From Azophilus sp965221755 (lineage in GTDB: Bacteria > Pseudomonadota > Gammaproteobacteria > Pseudomonadales > Azotimanducaceae): 64,000 nucleotides of DNA. The stretch lies in assembly GCA_965221755.1 (NCBI GenBank), contig OZ244921.1, positions 1,116,001 to 1,180,000 of the forward strand. Direction: 5' to 3'. Below, one piece after another: positions 8,626-18,395 of the stretch. The notes under the pieces were generated by a model. It searched no databases. It worked only from the letters and a program-made list of their open reading frames with translations, and was not told the origin of the DNA. The translations under genes and the position numbers were made by a program. How positions within the stretch are numbered: position 1 is the first letter of the stretch; the number at the start of each line of letters is the position of its first letter.

Positions 8626-8635
8626 CGATCGGGGC

Positions 8636-9652
8636 TTACATCGAATACCCGTTCATCGTCACCACGGCCTTGCCCACCACTTCGCGATTCTCCAGCAGGC
8701 GCATGGCGTCCACGGCCTGTTCCAGCGGAAAGCCGCGGCAGACGTGGGGGTCGATTTCGCCGTTGGACGCCATTCGGTGGATCGCCTCCGTGTTGGCCCG
8801 GCCCTTTCCCGGATTTCGCCGTCCGTACTCCCCGGCGCGCACCCCGATGACGGCGATCTGCTTGATGAGGATGAGGTTGACCGGCGCTTGGGGCCAGCGC
8901 CCGCTGGTGAAGCCGATGGTGAGGATGCGGCCGTCCCAATTGACGCAGCGCATGGATTCGTCGAAAACGTCGCCGCCGACCGGATCGTAGATGACATCGG
9001 CGCCACGCCCGTCGGTGAGCGCCTTGACCGCTTCCCGAAAACCGCCCAGCCGGCCGTCTTCCAAGGTGTAGTTCAGGACATGATCCGCGCCCCGGGCCTT
9101 GACCACGGCCAGCTTGTCGTCGCAGCCGCCGGTGGCGATGACCTTGGCTCCCAAGCGCTTGCCCAAGTCCACTGCGGCCAGGCCGACGCCGCCAGTGGCG
9201 CCATGCACCAACAGGGTTTCGCCACGCTGCAGGCCGCCGCGGCGCACCAGCGCGACATAGGCGGTGAGGTAGGCGGTTTGGTAGGACGCGGCCTTGGCGT
9301 AGGACAGGCATTCGGGTTTCGGGCGCACGGCGCTGGCCGAGACGTTGACCCGTTCGCAAAAGCCGCCGTAGCGCATGCCGAGGACGACGGCATCGCCTTC
9401 CCGCAACCTCCTGACGCCGGCGCCCACCGCTTCCAAATCGCCCGCCGCTTCACCGCCCGGCGCGAACGGCAGCGGCGGCTTGAACTGGTACTTGCCCTGA
9501 ATCATCAACAGGTCGGGAAAGTTGACCGCGCAAGCCTTCAGCCGCACGCGCACTTCACCGGGCCGCGGCGCCGGCACCTCGACCTCAGCGAGCCGGACGC
9601 TGCCAATGTCCTCCGACAGCGCTTCGCAAAGAACGGTTTGGGCTAAGGGCAA
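8636..9652 (-). CDS. NADPH:quinone oxidoreductase-family protein
   Basis: A 338-residue zinc-independent medium-chain dehydrogenase/reductase. The N-terminal GroES-like domain contains CAVNFPDLLMIQGKY and PGGEAAGDLEAVG. The Rossmann domain contains the nucleotide motif HGATGGVGLAAVDLGKRLGA near residue 150. The family reduces quinones or alkenals with NADPH in the cytoplasm; no catalytic-zinc cysteines are seen. It is convergent with the HAD gene and lies downstream of the cox-like operon, 114 bp from coxM, so it could be read through from that operon. ATG 9652 gives a start typical for the family. Confidence 0.9.
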   Translation of the reverse strand: MPLAQTVLCEALSEDIGSVRLAEVEVPAPRPGEVRVRLKACAVNFPDLLMIQGKYQFKPPLPFAPGGEAAGDLEAVGAGVRRLREGDAVVLGMRYGGFCERVNVSASAVRPKPECLSYAKAASYQTAYLTAYVALVRRGGLQRGETLLVHGATGGVGLAAVDLGKRLGAKVIATGGCDDKLAVVKARGADHVLNYTLEDGRLGGFREAVKALTDGRGADVIYDPVGGDVFDESMRCVNWDGRILTIGFTSGRWPQAPVNLILIKQIAVIGVRAGEYGRRNPGKGRANTEAIHRMASNGEIDPHVCRGFPLEQAVDAMRLLENREVVGKAVVTMNGYSM

Positions 9653-9766
9653 ATCAATCCTTCCTGTTGTCGATCGTTGCGCCGGGGCACTGAAAACGGC
9701 GCTCCATCAAACGCCGTCGCGGGGCACCCGCTACGGGAATCCCGCCGTCGCTTCGGAATCCGGGTT

Positions 9767-10573
9767 TCAAACGGTCGCCGCAGCAAGCCGGGCTGTGGCT
9801 CGTTGCGCCATCACCCGCAGCAAGTGGGCGCGGTATTCGGCGGAGGCGTGCAGGTCGCTGTTGAAGTCGATGGCCGGCAGCTCGGCATCGTCAAGCGCCG
9901 CTGGGTCAAGGCGGGCGCTCAAGGCCGCCTCAAAGGCCGGGGCGCGGCAGGCGCAGGGGCCTGCGCCGGTAACGCCGACCCGAACGGCACCGCTGAAGTC
10001 CGCCACCATGACGCCGACGGTGGCGTAGCGGGAGGCGGGGTTGGGGAACTTCTCGTAGGCGGAGCGGCTGGGGATGGCGAAGTCGATGCGGGTTATGACC
10101 TCGTCTTCCGCCAAGGCAGTTTCGAACAGGCCCCGAAAGTAGTCATCGGCAGCGATTTGGCGCCGGTCGGTGCGGATGACGGCGTTCAGGGCGAGCGCCG
10201 CCGCCGGATAGTCCGCCGCCGGGTCGCTGTTGGCCAGCGAGCCGCCGATGGTGCCCCGATTGCGCACTTGGGCGTCGCCGATGCCTTGCGCCAAGTCCGC
10301 CAGCGCCGGCAGGGCGCTTCGCACCTCGCTTGCGGCGGCGACCTCGGCGTGGCGGGTGAACGCGCCGATGCTCAGGGTTCCATCCTGCGCGGCGATGCCG
10401 GTCAGCTCGGTCAGCCCCTCCAAGTCGATCAGGTCGCTCGGCGCGGCCAAGCGTTGGGTCATGGTCGGCAGCAGGGTGTGGCCGCCCGACAGGTAGGCGG
10501 GATCCTCGGCGGCGCGGTGCAGGGCGACGGCGGCCGCCAAGCTTGATGGCTTGTGGTAGTTGAATGGGTTCAA
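9767..10573 (-). CDS. coxM: Molybdenum hydroxylase FAD-binding subunit (CoxM-like)
   Basis: A 268-residue medium subunit of an aerobic CO dehydrogenase/xanthine dehydrogenase-family enzyme. Both flavin-binding motifs are present: SGGHTLLP near residue 30 and GTIGGSLANSDPAAD near 110. The subunit passes electrons from the iron-sulfur subunit to an acceptor through FAD. It is the last gene of the minus-strand coxG-S-L-M set, 46 bp behind coxL. Length and domain order are normal. The symbol follows the operon type; the substrate of the complex is probably not CO (see the large subunit). Confidence 0.85.
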   Translation of the reverse strand: MNPFNYHKPSSLAAAVALHRAAEDPAYLSGGHTLLPTMTQRLAAPSDLIDLEGLTELTGIAAQDGTLSIGAFTRHAEVAAASEVRSALPALADLAQGIGDAQVRNRGTIGGSLANSDPAADYPAAALALNAVIRTDRRQIAADDYFRGLFETALAEDEVITRIDFAIPSRSAYEKFPNPASRYATVGVMVADFSGAVRVGVTGAGPCACRAPAFEAALSARLDPAALDDAELPAIDFNSDLHASAEYRAHLLRVMAQRATARLAAATV

Positions 10574-10619
10574 TGTCCGTTCCCTCGTCGTTTCCTGGTT
10601 TGCGGCCTGCCGTTGCGCG

Positions 10620-12955
10620 TTAGACGCCGCGCAGCTTGCGCCACACCTGCTCAGGGGTCGCCGGCATGGCGATGTCCTCGGTGCCGAGGGCGTCGGTCAC
10701 GGCGTTGATGATCGCTGCCGGCGAGCCGATGGCGCCAGCCTCGCCGCAGCCCTTGACGCCCAGCGGGTTGTGGGTGCAGGGGGTCACCGTGGTGTCCACC
10801 GTGAAGTCCGGCACGTCGTCGGCGCGGGGCATGCAGTAGTCCATGTAGGAACCGGTGGTGAGCTGGCCGTCGGCATCGTAGATGCCGTGCTCAAGCAGCG
10901 CTTGGCCGGCCCCTTGGGCGAGGCCGCCATGAACCTGGCCATCGACGATCATCGGGTTGATGACGTGGCCGAAGTCGTCCACCGCCACGAAGTTGACCAG
11001 TTGCACCACGCCGGTCGCCGCATCGACCTCCACTTCGGCGATGTGGGCGCCAGCCGGGTAGGTGAAGTTCTCCGGGTCGTAGAAGGCCTTTTCCGACAGC
11101 CCGGGCTCCAGGTCCGGCGGGTAGTCGGCGGGCACGTAAGCCGCGAAGGCCACCTCCTGCAGCGTCAGGCGCTGGTTGCCGCTGATGAACGCACCCGCCT
11201 CGAAGGCCACGTCGTCGGGTTCGGCCTGCATCATGTGCGCGGCGATCCTGGCCCCCTTGGCAATGATCTTGTCGGCAGCGCTGATGAGGGCCGAGCCGCC
11301 CACCGCCAAGGAGCGGGAGCCGTAGGTGCCTAAGCCGAACTCCACCCGTCCGGTGTCGCCGTGGACCACTTCCACGTCGTCGAAGGGGACGCCGAGCTTG
11401 TCGGACACCACTTGCGCGAAAGTGGTCTCGTGGCCTTGGCCGTGGCTGTGGGAGCCCGTGAACACGGTGACCGAGCCGGTGGGGTTGACGCGGATCTCGC
11501 CGCTCTCGTAGAGCCCCACCCCGGCGCCTAGCTGAATGGCCAGTTGCGAGGGCGCCAGGCCGCAGGCTTCGATGTAGCAGGAGAAGCCGATGCCGCGCCG
11601 CTTGCCTTCCGACTCGGATGCCGCCCGGCGCTGCTGGAAGCCCGCGTAGTCGGCAAGCCTCAGCGCTTTGTCCAAGCTGGCCTGGTAGTTGCCGGTGTCA
11701 TAGACCAAGGCCACCGGGGTCTGGTAGGGGAAGTCCCGGGGCGCGATCATGTTGAGGCGGCGCAGTTCGGCGGGATCCCGGCCGGTCTCCCGGGCCGCCG
11801 CCTCGACGATGCGCTCCACCACGAAGGTCGCCTCCGGGCGCCCCGCGCCCCGGTAGGCGTCCACCGGCGCGGTGTTGGTGTAAACGCCATGGGTCCGCAC
11901 GTGAATGTTGGGCGTCTTGTACTGGCCCGCCAGCAGGGTGCCGTAAAGGTAGGTGGGCACCGATGAGCCGAAGGTGGAGAGATAGGCCCCCAAATTGGCC
12001 GTGGTGCGCACCTTGAGCGCCGTGAAGCGGCCCGCCTCGTCCAAGCCGAGTTCGGCGTGGGTGACGTGATCGCGGCCGTGGGCGTCGGCCAGGAAGGACT
12101 CGCTGCGTTGGGCGGTCCACTTGATCGGCCGGCCGACCTTGGCCGCTGCCCAAGTGACGACGGTCTCCTCGGCGTAAACGAAAATCTTGGAGCCGAAGCC
12201 GCCGCCCACGTCGGGAGCCACCACGCGCAGCTTGTGCTCCGGGGCGATCTGCACGAAGGCCGAGAGCACCAGCCGCTCCAAGTGCGGATTCTGGCTGGTC
12301 GTGCGCAGTTGGTACTCGCCGTTGGTGGGGTCGAAGGTGGCCAAGGCGGCGCGCGGCTCAATGGCGTTAGGGATCAGGCGGTTGTTGGTCAGGTCGAGCC
12401 GCGTGACGTGGGCTGCGGCCGCCAGCGCCGCGTCAGTCGCCGCCTCGTCGCCCAACTCCCAGTCATAGGCCAAGTTGGCCTCAAGGCCCTCGTGAATGGG
12501 GCTGGCCTGGGCGGCTTCGGCGGTGGCCACGACGGGGTTGAGCTCCTCGAAGTCCGCCGCCACCAGTTCAGCCGCCTGCCGCGCGGCAGCCAAGCTCTCG
12601 GCCACCACCAGGCCGTAGGGCTCGCCGACGTAGTTCACTTGGCTCACCGCCAGCGGCGGATGCGGTGCGGATACCATGTCCGAGCCGTCCCTTGACTTGA
12701 CCAGCCAGCCGCAGGGCAGATCGCCCAAGCCGTCCGCCGCTGTGTCCTGACCGGTGAACACCGCCAATGCGCCTTCGACTTGCAGGGCGTCGGCGGCATC
12801 GACGGCGTTGATCCTGGCGCGGGCGTAGGGCGAGCGCAGAAACACGCCGTAGGCTTGCCCCGGCACGTTGAGATCGTCGGTGTAGTTGCCTTGGCCAGTG
12901 ATGAATCGAAGGTCCTCGCGACGCTTGACGGCGGCGCCGATGCCGGTTTCCGCGC

Positions 12956-12959
<4 letters not shown>
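10620..12959 (-). CDS. coxL: Molybdenum hydroxylase large subunit, form II CoxL-like
   Basis: A 779-residue molybdopterin-cytosine-dinucleotide-binding catalytic subunit. The active-site loop reads AYRGAGRPE, the form II signature, instead of AYRCSFR found in true (form I) CO dehydrogenase; the copper-binding cysteine is therefore absent. The catalytic glutamate lies in GCGEAGAIGSP near the C-terminus, and the GGGFGSK molybdopterin motif is present. ATG 12959 overlaps the coxS stop in ATGA. Translation can be extended upstream in the same frame through coxS, but that stretch is a frame shadow. The likely role is hydroxylation of an organic or heterocyclic substrate in a soluble or membrane-associated complex. 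Confidence 0.9.
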
Positions 12960-13429
<470 letters not shown>

Positions 13430-13437
13430 GGGGCTTC

Positions 13438-13914
13438 CTATGGTGGGTTCGTTGCCGGTGTCCGGTTCGTTGCCGGATCGACCGCTTCGTGAAAGGCGGA
13501 GAAGAAGTCGTCCGCCATCTTGCGGGCGGCGCCGTTGATCAGGCGGGCGCCGAGCTGCGCCAGCTTTCCGCCGACCCGCCCGACGACGCGGTAGCTCAGC
13601 AGGGTGGCGCCATCCCCGGCGTCCGCGAGGGCGACCTCGGCCGACCCCTTGCCGAAGCCGGCGGCCTTGCCCTTGACTTCGGCCTCCAGCACGTAGCTTT
13701 CGGGGGGGCGCATGTCGGCAAGGGTCAGAGCGACTTCAAAGGTGGCCCGAACCGGGCCGATCCGCGCCTTGACCGTGGCGGCGAAGCGGTCGTCGGTGAG
13801 CCGCTCCATGGACTGGCAGCCATCGATGCACCGGGCCAGCACGGCAGGATCGTTCAACGAACGCCACACGGTTGCTCGGTCTGCCGGGATTCGATGCTCG
13901 CCGGATTGCTCCAT
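13438..13914 (-). CDS. coxG: CoxG-family (SRPBCC) carbon monoxide dehydrogenase-like subunit G
   Basis: A 158-residue protein of the CoxG/START-like SRPBCC fold. It begins MEQSGEHRIPADRATVW, followed by the conserved pattern of a lipid-pocket domain (VKARIGPVRATFEV, GSAEVAL, YRVVGRVGGKLAQLGARLI). CoxG proteins help to recruit the hydroxylase to the membrane or carry a quinone. ATG 13914 is chosen because it has a GGGGA ribosome site; longer in-frame starts read into the repeat region. It is first in the operon and divergent from a MarR gene, with copy B of the leader repeat ending 86 nt upstream. Confidence 0.85.
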   Translation of the reverse strand: MEQSGEHRIPADRATVWRSLNDPAVLARCIDGCQSMERLTDDRFAATVKARIGPVRATFEVALTLADMRPPESYVLEAEVKGKAAGFGKGSAEVALADAGDGATLLSYRVVGRVGGKLAQLGARLINGAARKMADDFFSAFHEAVDPATNRTPATNPP

Positions 13915-14000
13915 GCCGTCCCCGCTTTGGCGGCCGGTTTTGGCCACGCCCAGAATCAGACGGCCAAGGTACAACTTGCGGGCACCCAAGTCCAACCGGC

Positions 14001-14190
14001 GCGACCTGACGGTCGCGGATGGAGTTTCGCTGGCGCGAAACTCCGCGCTCGTCGCTTAGATCAGATTCCGGTATGTTTCTGAGCCCGCACAACCGGCGCG
14101 CCCGCGGAGCGGGCGCGTTGGAGCTTCGCTTACCGCGAAATTCTGCGCCTGTTGCGAGGGTCAGTCCCGACATGTTTCTGAGCCCGCGCA
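14001..14190 (-). repeat. Structured leader repeat, two tandem units (copy B)
   Basis: Read on the minus strand toward coxG, unit 1 spans 14190-14093 and unit 2 spans 14091-14001. Both start with GCGCGGGCTCAG or GTGCGGGCTCAG and contain CAGAAACAT. Unit 2 has the perfect GGAGTTTCGC/GCGAAACTCC hairpin and ends in the GCGACC/GGTCGC hairpin; unit 1 is more degenerate and ends in the GCGCCCGC-type hairpin. It sits between divergent coxG and marR. Confidence 0.85.
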
Positions 14191-14230
14191 ACCGGTCGCT
14201 GTTTGGTTGCCGGGTGGTTGAGCCACGATT

Positions 14231-14258
14231 TTGACAGGAACCTTGAATATGCAATAAC
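14231..14258 (+). promoter_or_regulatory. Candidate sigma-70 promoter for the MarR gene
   Basis: TTGACA at 14231-14236 is a perfect -35 hexamer. AATAAC at 14253-14258 is a fair -10 (four of six) with 16 bp spacing. The GTG start of the MarR gene follows 115 bp downstream. The remaining stretch up to the gene holds no other feature that I can see. Confidence 0.45.
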
Positions 14259-14373
14259 ATGGCGAGCTAAACCGTAATCGAATTGCGGCGGCAGGCACTT
14301 TTGGGGACGTTGGGAATCGCTCTCTGGCGGTTGGCGTCCATCCCCCTGCCGTCGCTTTAAGTGGGAGTAGCTT

Positions 14374-14898
14374 GTGAAAATCGACCGAAGCGTAGCCGAG
14401 GAAAAAGCTGAGGCCAATCCAGATGGCCTGCTCATATTGGGCCTTTTGCGGGCCTACCGTTGGATGGACGACAGTCTGCTCAACGGCATGCGGGAGGGCG
14501 GCTACGAACCCCGCACCCGCACTCAGAGGATGATACTCGTCAACTTGTCCAACGGCATCACCCGGGGCGCATCCTTGGCGCGCGCCTTGGGGGTTTCCCG
14601 TCAAGCCATTCAATTGCAGCTCAATGAGCTGCGCAAGGACGGCATCGTCACCCAGATGCCCGACCCGTTTGACCGGCGCGCCAACCGAATCGTCTTCACG
14701 GACGAAGGGCTGAAGATGATGCGCAGCGCGCAGCAAGCCCTGCGCGGCACCGAAGAGATCCTGTCCATGCGGCTGGGCCACCGCGCCATCGGCAATCTTT
14801 GGCGGGTGCTCGACATGGACTGGGGAACGGTGATTGGCGGGCAGCCGGATGAGGCCCGCGCCCGCGCTCTGCCGGAGGCGCTGCAGGCCAACTTCTGA
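14374..14898 (+). CDS. MarR-family transcriptional regulator
   Basis: A 174-residue winged-helix regulator. The DNA-binding helix pair is at about residues 66-90 (LARALGVSRQAIQLQLNEL) and the wing at about 95-115 (DPFDRRANRIVFTDEG), typical of MarR repressors that respond to small phenolic or lipophilic ligands. The GTG start at 14374 follows GGGAG at a suitable distance. It is divergent from coxG-S-L-M, which makes that operon the natural candidate target, and convergent with pntB. The ligand is unknown. Confidence 0.8.
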   Translation: MKIDRSVAEEKAEANPDGLLILGLLRAYRWMDDSLLNGMREGGYEPRTRTQRMILVNLSNGITRGASLARALGVSRQAIQLQLNELRKDGIVTQMPDPFDRRANRIVFTDEGLKMMRSAQQALRGTEEILSMRLGHRAIGNLWRVLDMDWGTVIGGQPDEARARALPEALQANF

Positions 14899-14936
14899 AG
14901 CTGGCCTGCAGCGCGCGTCTGCGACGCAGGCTCGCC

Positions 14937-16298
14937 CTAGCCCTTGAACTCCCCGACCACTGCGGAGATGGATGCCTTGGCGTCGCCAAACAGCATGCGC
15001 GTGTTGTCGCCGAAGAACAGAGGGTTGTCCACCCCGGCGAAGCCGGAGGCCATTGAGCGCTTGAGCACGAAAACGGTGCGGGCTTGGTCCACGTTGATGA
15101 TCGGCATGCCGTGTATAGGGCTGTTCTCGTCCTCCCGCGCCGCTGGGTTGACTACGTCGTTGGCGCCGATCACCACGGCCACGTCGATGTTTCCGATGCG
15201 CGGGTTGATGTCGTCCATTTCGATGAGTTGGTCGTAGGGGACGTTGGCTTCCGCAAGGAGCACGTTCATGTGCCCCGGCATTCGCCCGGCGACCGGATGG
15301 ATGGCGTAGGACACCTCGGCCCCGTTGCCCTCCAGCAGCTCCCCCAACTCCCGCACCACGTGCTGCGCTTGGGCCACGGCCATGCCGTAGCCTGGCACGA
15401 AGGCCACGGAGGAAGCCGCCTCAAGGATCAGGAAGGCGTCCTCGGCGGAGATTGGCTTGACCTCACCCTCCACCTTGCTGGCGGTCTTCACGGCGCCGAA
15501 CCCGGAGAACAGCACGTTGGCCAGCGAGCGGTTCATCGCCTTGCACATGATGTTGGTGAGGATGATCCCGGCGGCGCCGACCAAGGAGCCGGCGACGATG
15601 AGGATGTTGTTGCCGATGGCGAAGCCGGCCGCGCAGGCCGCCAATCCGGAGTAGGAGTTGAGCAGCGAAATCACCACTGGCATGTCCGCCCCGCCGATGG
15701 GTATGACCGCCATCACGCCGAACAGCAGGCTCAGGGCGAGCATGGCGTAAAGATAGGGCGATTCCAAGGCCGGGTCCAGGCAGAAGAGCGCGCCGCAGGC
15801 GATGAGGGCGATCAGGATCAAGGCGTTGACCGCCCGCTGCGCGCCGAACACCAAGGCGCGGCTGGCCATCACTTCCGAGAGCTTGCCCCAAGCGATGATG
15901 CTGCCGGAGAAGGTGACGCCGCCGATGAGCACCGACAGCAAAATGGTGATGTAGGTGAAGGTGGTGTTGCCCTCGTTGTACAGCGCCGCCCAGCCGACCA
16001 GCAGGCTGGCCACGCCCCCGGAGCCGTTGAACAGCGCCACCATCTCCGGCATGGCGGTCATCGCCACCTTCTGCGCCGCCACCGCGCCAATCAGCGCGCC
16101 CACTGCGGCGGCGACCAAAATCCACTGGAACTCCAGGATGCCCTTGGAAAACAGCGTGACCACGATGGCAATGAGCATGCCCGTGGCGGACAGCAGGTTG
16201 CCGCGCACCGCCGTGGCGGGCGAGCCGAGCTGCTTTAGGCCAAAGACGAACAGCGCCGCGGCGGCGATGTAGCAGACGTTGATGAGTTCGGCGCTCAC
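14937..16298 (-). CDS. pntB: NAD(P) transhydrogenase subunit beta
   Basis: A 453-residue subunit with eight or nine N-terminal membrane helices (domain II part) and a soluble C-terminal NADP(H)-binding domain III (GYGMAVAQAQHVVRELGELL, then HPVAGRMPGHMNVLLAEANVPYD and GANDVVNP). The complex uses proton movement across the inner membrane to reduce NADP+ with NADH. It overlaps pntAB by four bases (ATGA). Length and motifs are normal. Confidence 0.95.
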   Translation of the reverse strand: MSAELINVCYIAAAALFVFGLKQLGSPATAVRGNLLSATGMLIAIVVTLFSKGILEFQWILVAAAVGALIGAVAAQKVAMTAMPEMVALFNGSGGVASLLVGWAALYNEGNTTFTYITILLSVLIGGVTFSGSIIAWGKLSEVMASRALVFGAQRAVNALILIALIACGALFCLDPALESPYLYAMLALSLLFGVMAVIPIGGADMPVVISLLNSYSGLAACAAGFAIGNNILIVAGSLVGAAGIILTNIMCKAMNRSLANVLFSGFGAVKTASKVEGEVKPISAEDAFLILEAASSVAFVPGYGMAVAQAQHVVRELGELLEGNGAEVSYAIHPVAGRMPGHMNVLLAEANVPYDQLIEMDDINPRIGNIDVAVVIGANDVVNPAAREDENSPIHGMPIINVDQARTVFVLKRSMASGFAGVDNPLFFGDNTRMLFGDAKASISAVVGEFKG

Positions 16299-16612
16299 GC
16301 TGACGCTCCCGGCTGGCCTGTTGATTGGGGCGGACCCTCCTTCTTGCGGAACATGCTGAGCATCCGGTTGGTGACCAGGTAGCCGCCGACCACGTTGATG
16401 GTGGCGAAGCCCACCGCAGCGGCGCCGAGGACGGTGGCCATCGCCTCAATGCCGGCGCCCGCCGAGGTCAGCGCGCCGACCAGGGTGATCCCGGAGATGG
16501 CGTTGGCCCCGGACATCAGCGGCGTGTGCAGCGTGGCGGGCACCTTGGAGATGAGTTCGAAGCCCAGGAAGATGGACAGCATCAACACAAAGGCGAGAAA
16601 CACCGCTTCCAT
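16295..16612 (-). CDS. pntAB: NAD(P) transhydrogenase subunit alpha, membrane part
   Basis: A 105-residue protein with three or four membrane helices, corresponding to the C-terminal membrane part of the alpha chain. It contains the conserved FELISKVPATLHTPLMSGANAI region. Encoding it separately from the NAD-binding part is the three-subunit arrangement known from Rhodospirillum rubrum and many other proteobacteria. It lies 12 bp behind pntAA and overlaps pntB by four bases. Confidence 0.93.
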   Translation of the reverse strand: MEAVFLAFVLMLSIFLGFELISKVPATLHTPLMSGANAISGITLVGALTSAGAGIEAMATVLGAAAVGFATINVVGGYLVTNRMLSMFRKKEGPPQSTGQPGASA

Positions 16613-16624
16613 AGTCGGGCTCCT

Positions 16625-17788
16625 TTATTCGTTTTCCGGAACGTTCCCTTGAACGTTCTCGTAGAGGTTGCGGATGGTCGCATTGGCGATTTCGCCGCCT
16701 TGGGTGATGACGCAGCCGACGGCGATCTCATTGTCCCGGTCCAGGTTCAGCGCCCCGCTCTCCGCATCCCAGAACTCATCGAGCAAGTTGGCCAGGTTGG
16801 CGGCGTACATGTCGCTGGCGTGGCGGCAGACCTCCGAAGGCAGGTTGCCCAGGCCCACGATCTTGACGCCGCCGGCATCGACCACCTCATTGGGTGCCGA
16901 ACCCTCCACGTTGCCGCCGCTCTCGGCCGCCATATCGACCACCACGCTCCCCGGCGCCATGCCGGCGACCATGTCGGCGGTGACGATGCGCGGCGCGGGA
17001 CGGCCGAAGACCTGCGCCGTGGTGATCACCACGTCGGATTGGGCGATGATCCGCTTCTGGCCCTCGCGCTGCCTGTCGAGCTGCTCCGGGGTCAGCTCCT
17101 TGGCGTAGCCCTGCTCGGTCTGGCCGATCTCGCCCAAGTCGATTTCGACGAACTTGGCGCCCAGGGAGCGCACCTGCTCGGCCACCACGGGCCGGGTGTC
17201 AAAGGCCTCCACGCGGGCGCCGAGCCGCTTGGCGGTGGCGATGGCCTGCAGGCCGGCCACCCCGGCGCCGATCACAAACACCCGGCTCGGGGCGATGGTG
17301 CCCGCCGGCGTCATCATCATCGGGAAGATCTTGCGGCTGTGGGCGGCGGCGAGGATGACGGTGACGTAGCCGGCCAGGCTGGCTTGAGAGGACAGCGCAT
17401 CCAGCTTTTGCGCGGTGGTGGTGCGCGGAATCATCTCCATGGAGATGGCGGTGACGCCCTGCGCCGCCAGGCTCTCAACGAGCGAGCGCTCATTGAACGG
17501 GTCGAGGAAGCTGACGTGGACCGCGCCGGGCTTGAGCAGCGCCAACTCGTCGGCGGCGGGCTTGCGCACCCGCAGCACGATGTCGGATGCGCCCCAAAGA
17601 CCTGCTCGATCGGCCGATACCGCCGCGCCGGCGGCGGCGTAGTCGGGGTCGAGGTAGCCGGCGGCGGCGCCGATGCCGGCCTCGACGGCGACCTCGAAGC
17701 CGGCCGACTTCAGTTTCCTGACCGCGGCGGGCGTCAGCGCCGCGCGCAGCTCGCCGGGCCAAGTTTCCTTGGGTGCGCCGATTTGCAT
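16625..17788 (-). CDS. pntAA: NAD(P) transhydrogenase subunit alpha, NAD-binding part
   Basis: A 387-residue soluble domain I related to alanine dehydrogenase. It begins MQIGAPKETWPGELRAALTP. The Rossmann motif GAGVAGLQAIATAKRLGA is near residue 175 and is followed by VEAFDTRPVV. It binds NAD(H) on the cytoplasmic face and docks with domain III of pntB. It is first in the operon; copy C of the leader repeat ends 96 nt upstream and points toward it. Confidence 0.94.
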   Translation of the reverse strand: MQIGAPKETWPGELRAALTPAAVRKLKSAGFEVAVEAGIGAAAGYLDPDYAAAGAAVSADRAGLWGASDIVLRVRKPAADELALLKPGAVHVSFLDPFNERSLVESLAAQGVTAISMEMIPRTTTAQKLDALSSQASLAGYVTVILAAAHSRKIFPMMMTPAGTIAPSRVFVIGAGVAGLQAIATAKRLGARVEAFDTRPVVAEQVRSLGAKFVEIDLGEIGQTEQGYAKELTPEQLDRQREGQKRIIAQSDVVITTAQVFGRPAPRIVTADMVAGMAPGSVVVDMAAESGGNVEGSAPNEVVDAGGVKIVGLGNLPSEVCRHASDMYAANLANLLDEFWDAESGALNLDRDNEIAVGCVITQGGEIANATIRNLYENVQGNVPENE

Positions 17789-17884
17789 GATTTGCCCTTA
17801 GCTTCCTAGTTGCTCTTGATGCCGCGCCGCATATGCGGGCGACAGCGACTTTACTTGATTTGCACGCTGCGGGTAAACGGGTGC

Positions 17885-17961
17885 GCGACCTGACGGTCGC
17901 GGATGGAGTTTCGCTGCGCGAAACTCCGCTACCGTTGCGTGGGTCAGGTTCCGAGATGTTT
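17885..17961 (-). repeat. Structured leader repeat, single unit (copy C)
   Basis: Read toward pntAA on the minus strand it has CGGAACCTGACCC, GGAGTTTCGCG...CGAAACTCC and the GCGACC/GGTCGC terminal hairpin. Its outer end is degraded: the usual TGTGCGGGCTCAG is missing where it meets the broken PIN gene near 17961. The rest of 17789-17979 holds nothing that I recognise. Confidence 0.8.
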
Positions 17962-17979
17962 TGCTTGAATTCAGAGCGG

Positions 17980-18191
17980 TTCCGCGCAAAGCTGCGGCCG
18001 AGGCGGCGCATATCGCTATTGCTGCGGCCAACGGTGTCGAATACTTGGTGACCCGGAACTTCCGGCACATCGCCAACGCCGTGATGAGAGCCCGGATCGA
18101 AAACGCATGCAGGGAGGCGGGATACGAACCGCCAGTCATCTGCACACCCAACGAACTCATGAAGACTGACCATGCAGACGCCCCAAACTGA
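17980..18191 (+). pseudogene. PIN-domain toxin remnant, C-terminal third
   Basis: About 65 codons match the end of VapC-like PIN ribonucleases: AEAAHIAIAAANGVEYLVTRN with the late acidic/asparagine site, then HIANA and ending in EPPVICTPNELM, a characteristic tail of one PIN subfamily. The first half with the catalytic aspartate is absent; the frame opens directly from the outer end of the leader repeat. An in-frame ATG at 17961 exists, but its first codons are repeat-derived. It overlaps the downstream small gene by 20 bases, as intact systems do. Confidence 0.6.
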
Positions 18192-18366
18192 CCCGATCAT
18201 CGCCGAAGTCCGGGCGGTTCGGGACCGATTCGCCGCGCAGGCTGACCATGATGTGGCAGCGATTTTCCGAAGGATTCGGGAGATGCAACGCGAGTCTGGG
18301 CCTGAGTACGTCAACTCCCTGCCCCGTCGAGTGGCTGAAGGCTCCAACAGGCCGCAGGCGGTCTGA
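18172..18366 (+). CDS. Small protein, probable antitoxin partner of the PIN remnant
   Basis: A 64-residue charged protein: DPIIAEVRAVRDRFAAQ, then a helix with IFRRIREMQRES and a short tail. Proteins of this size and pattern are commonly encoded just behind the PIN subfamily named above, overlapping its 3' end, and are probably the antitoxins, although this is not established. It is intact although its toxin is not. It lies 29 bp ahead of the TRAP operon. Confidence 0.5.
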   Translation: MQTPQTDPIIAEVRAVRDRFAAQADHDVAAIFRRIREMQRESGPEYVNSLPRRVAEGSNRPQAV

Positions 18367-18395
18367 GTCGCCCTATTTGGGAGTCAGGCCGCGCC

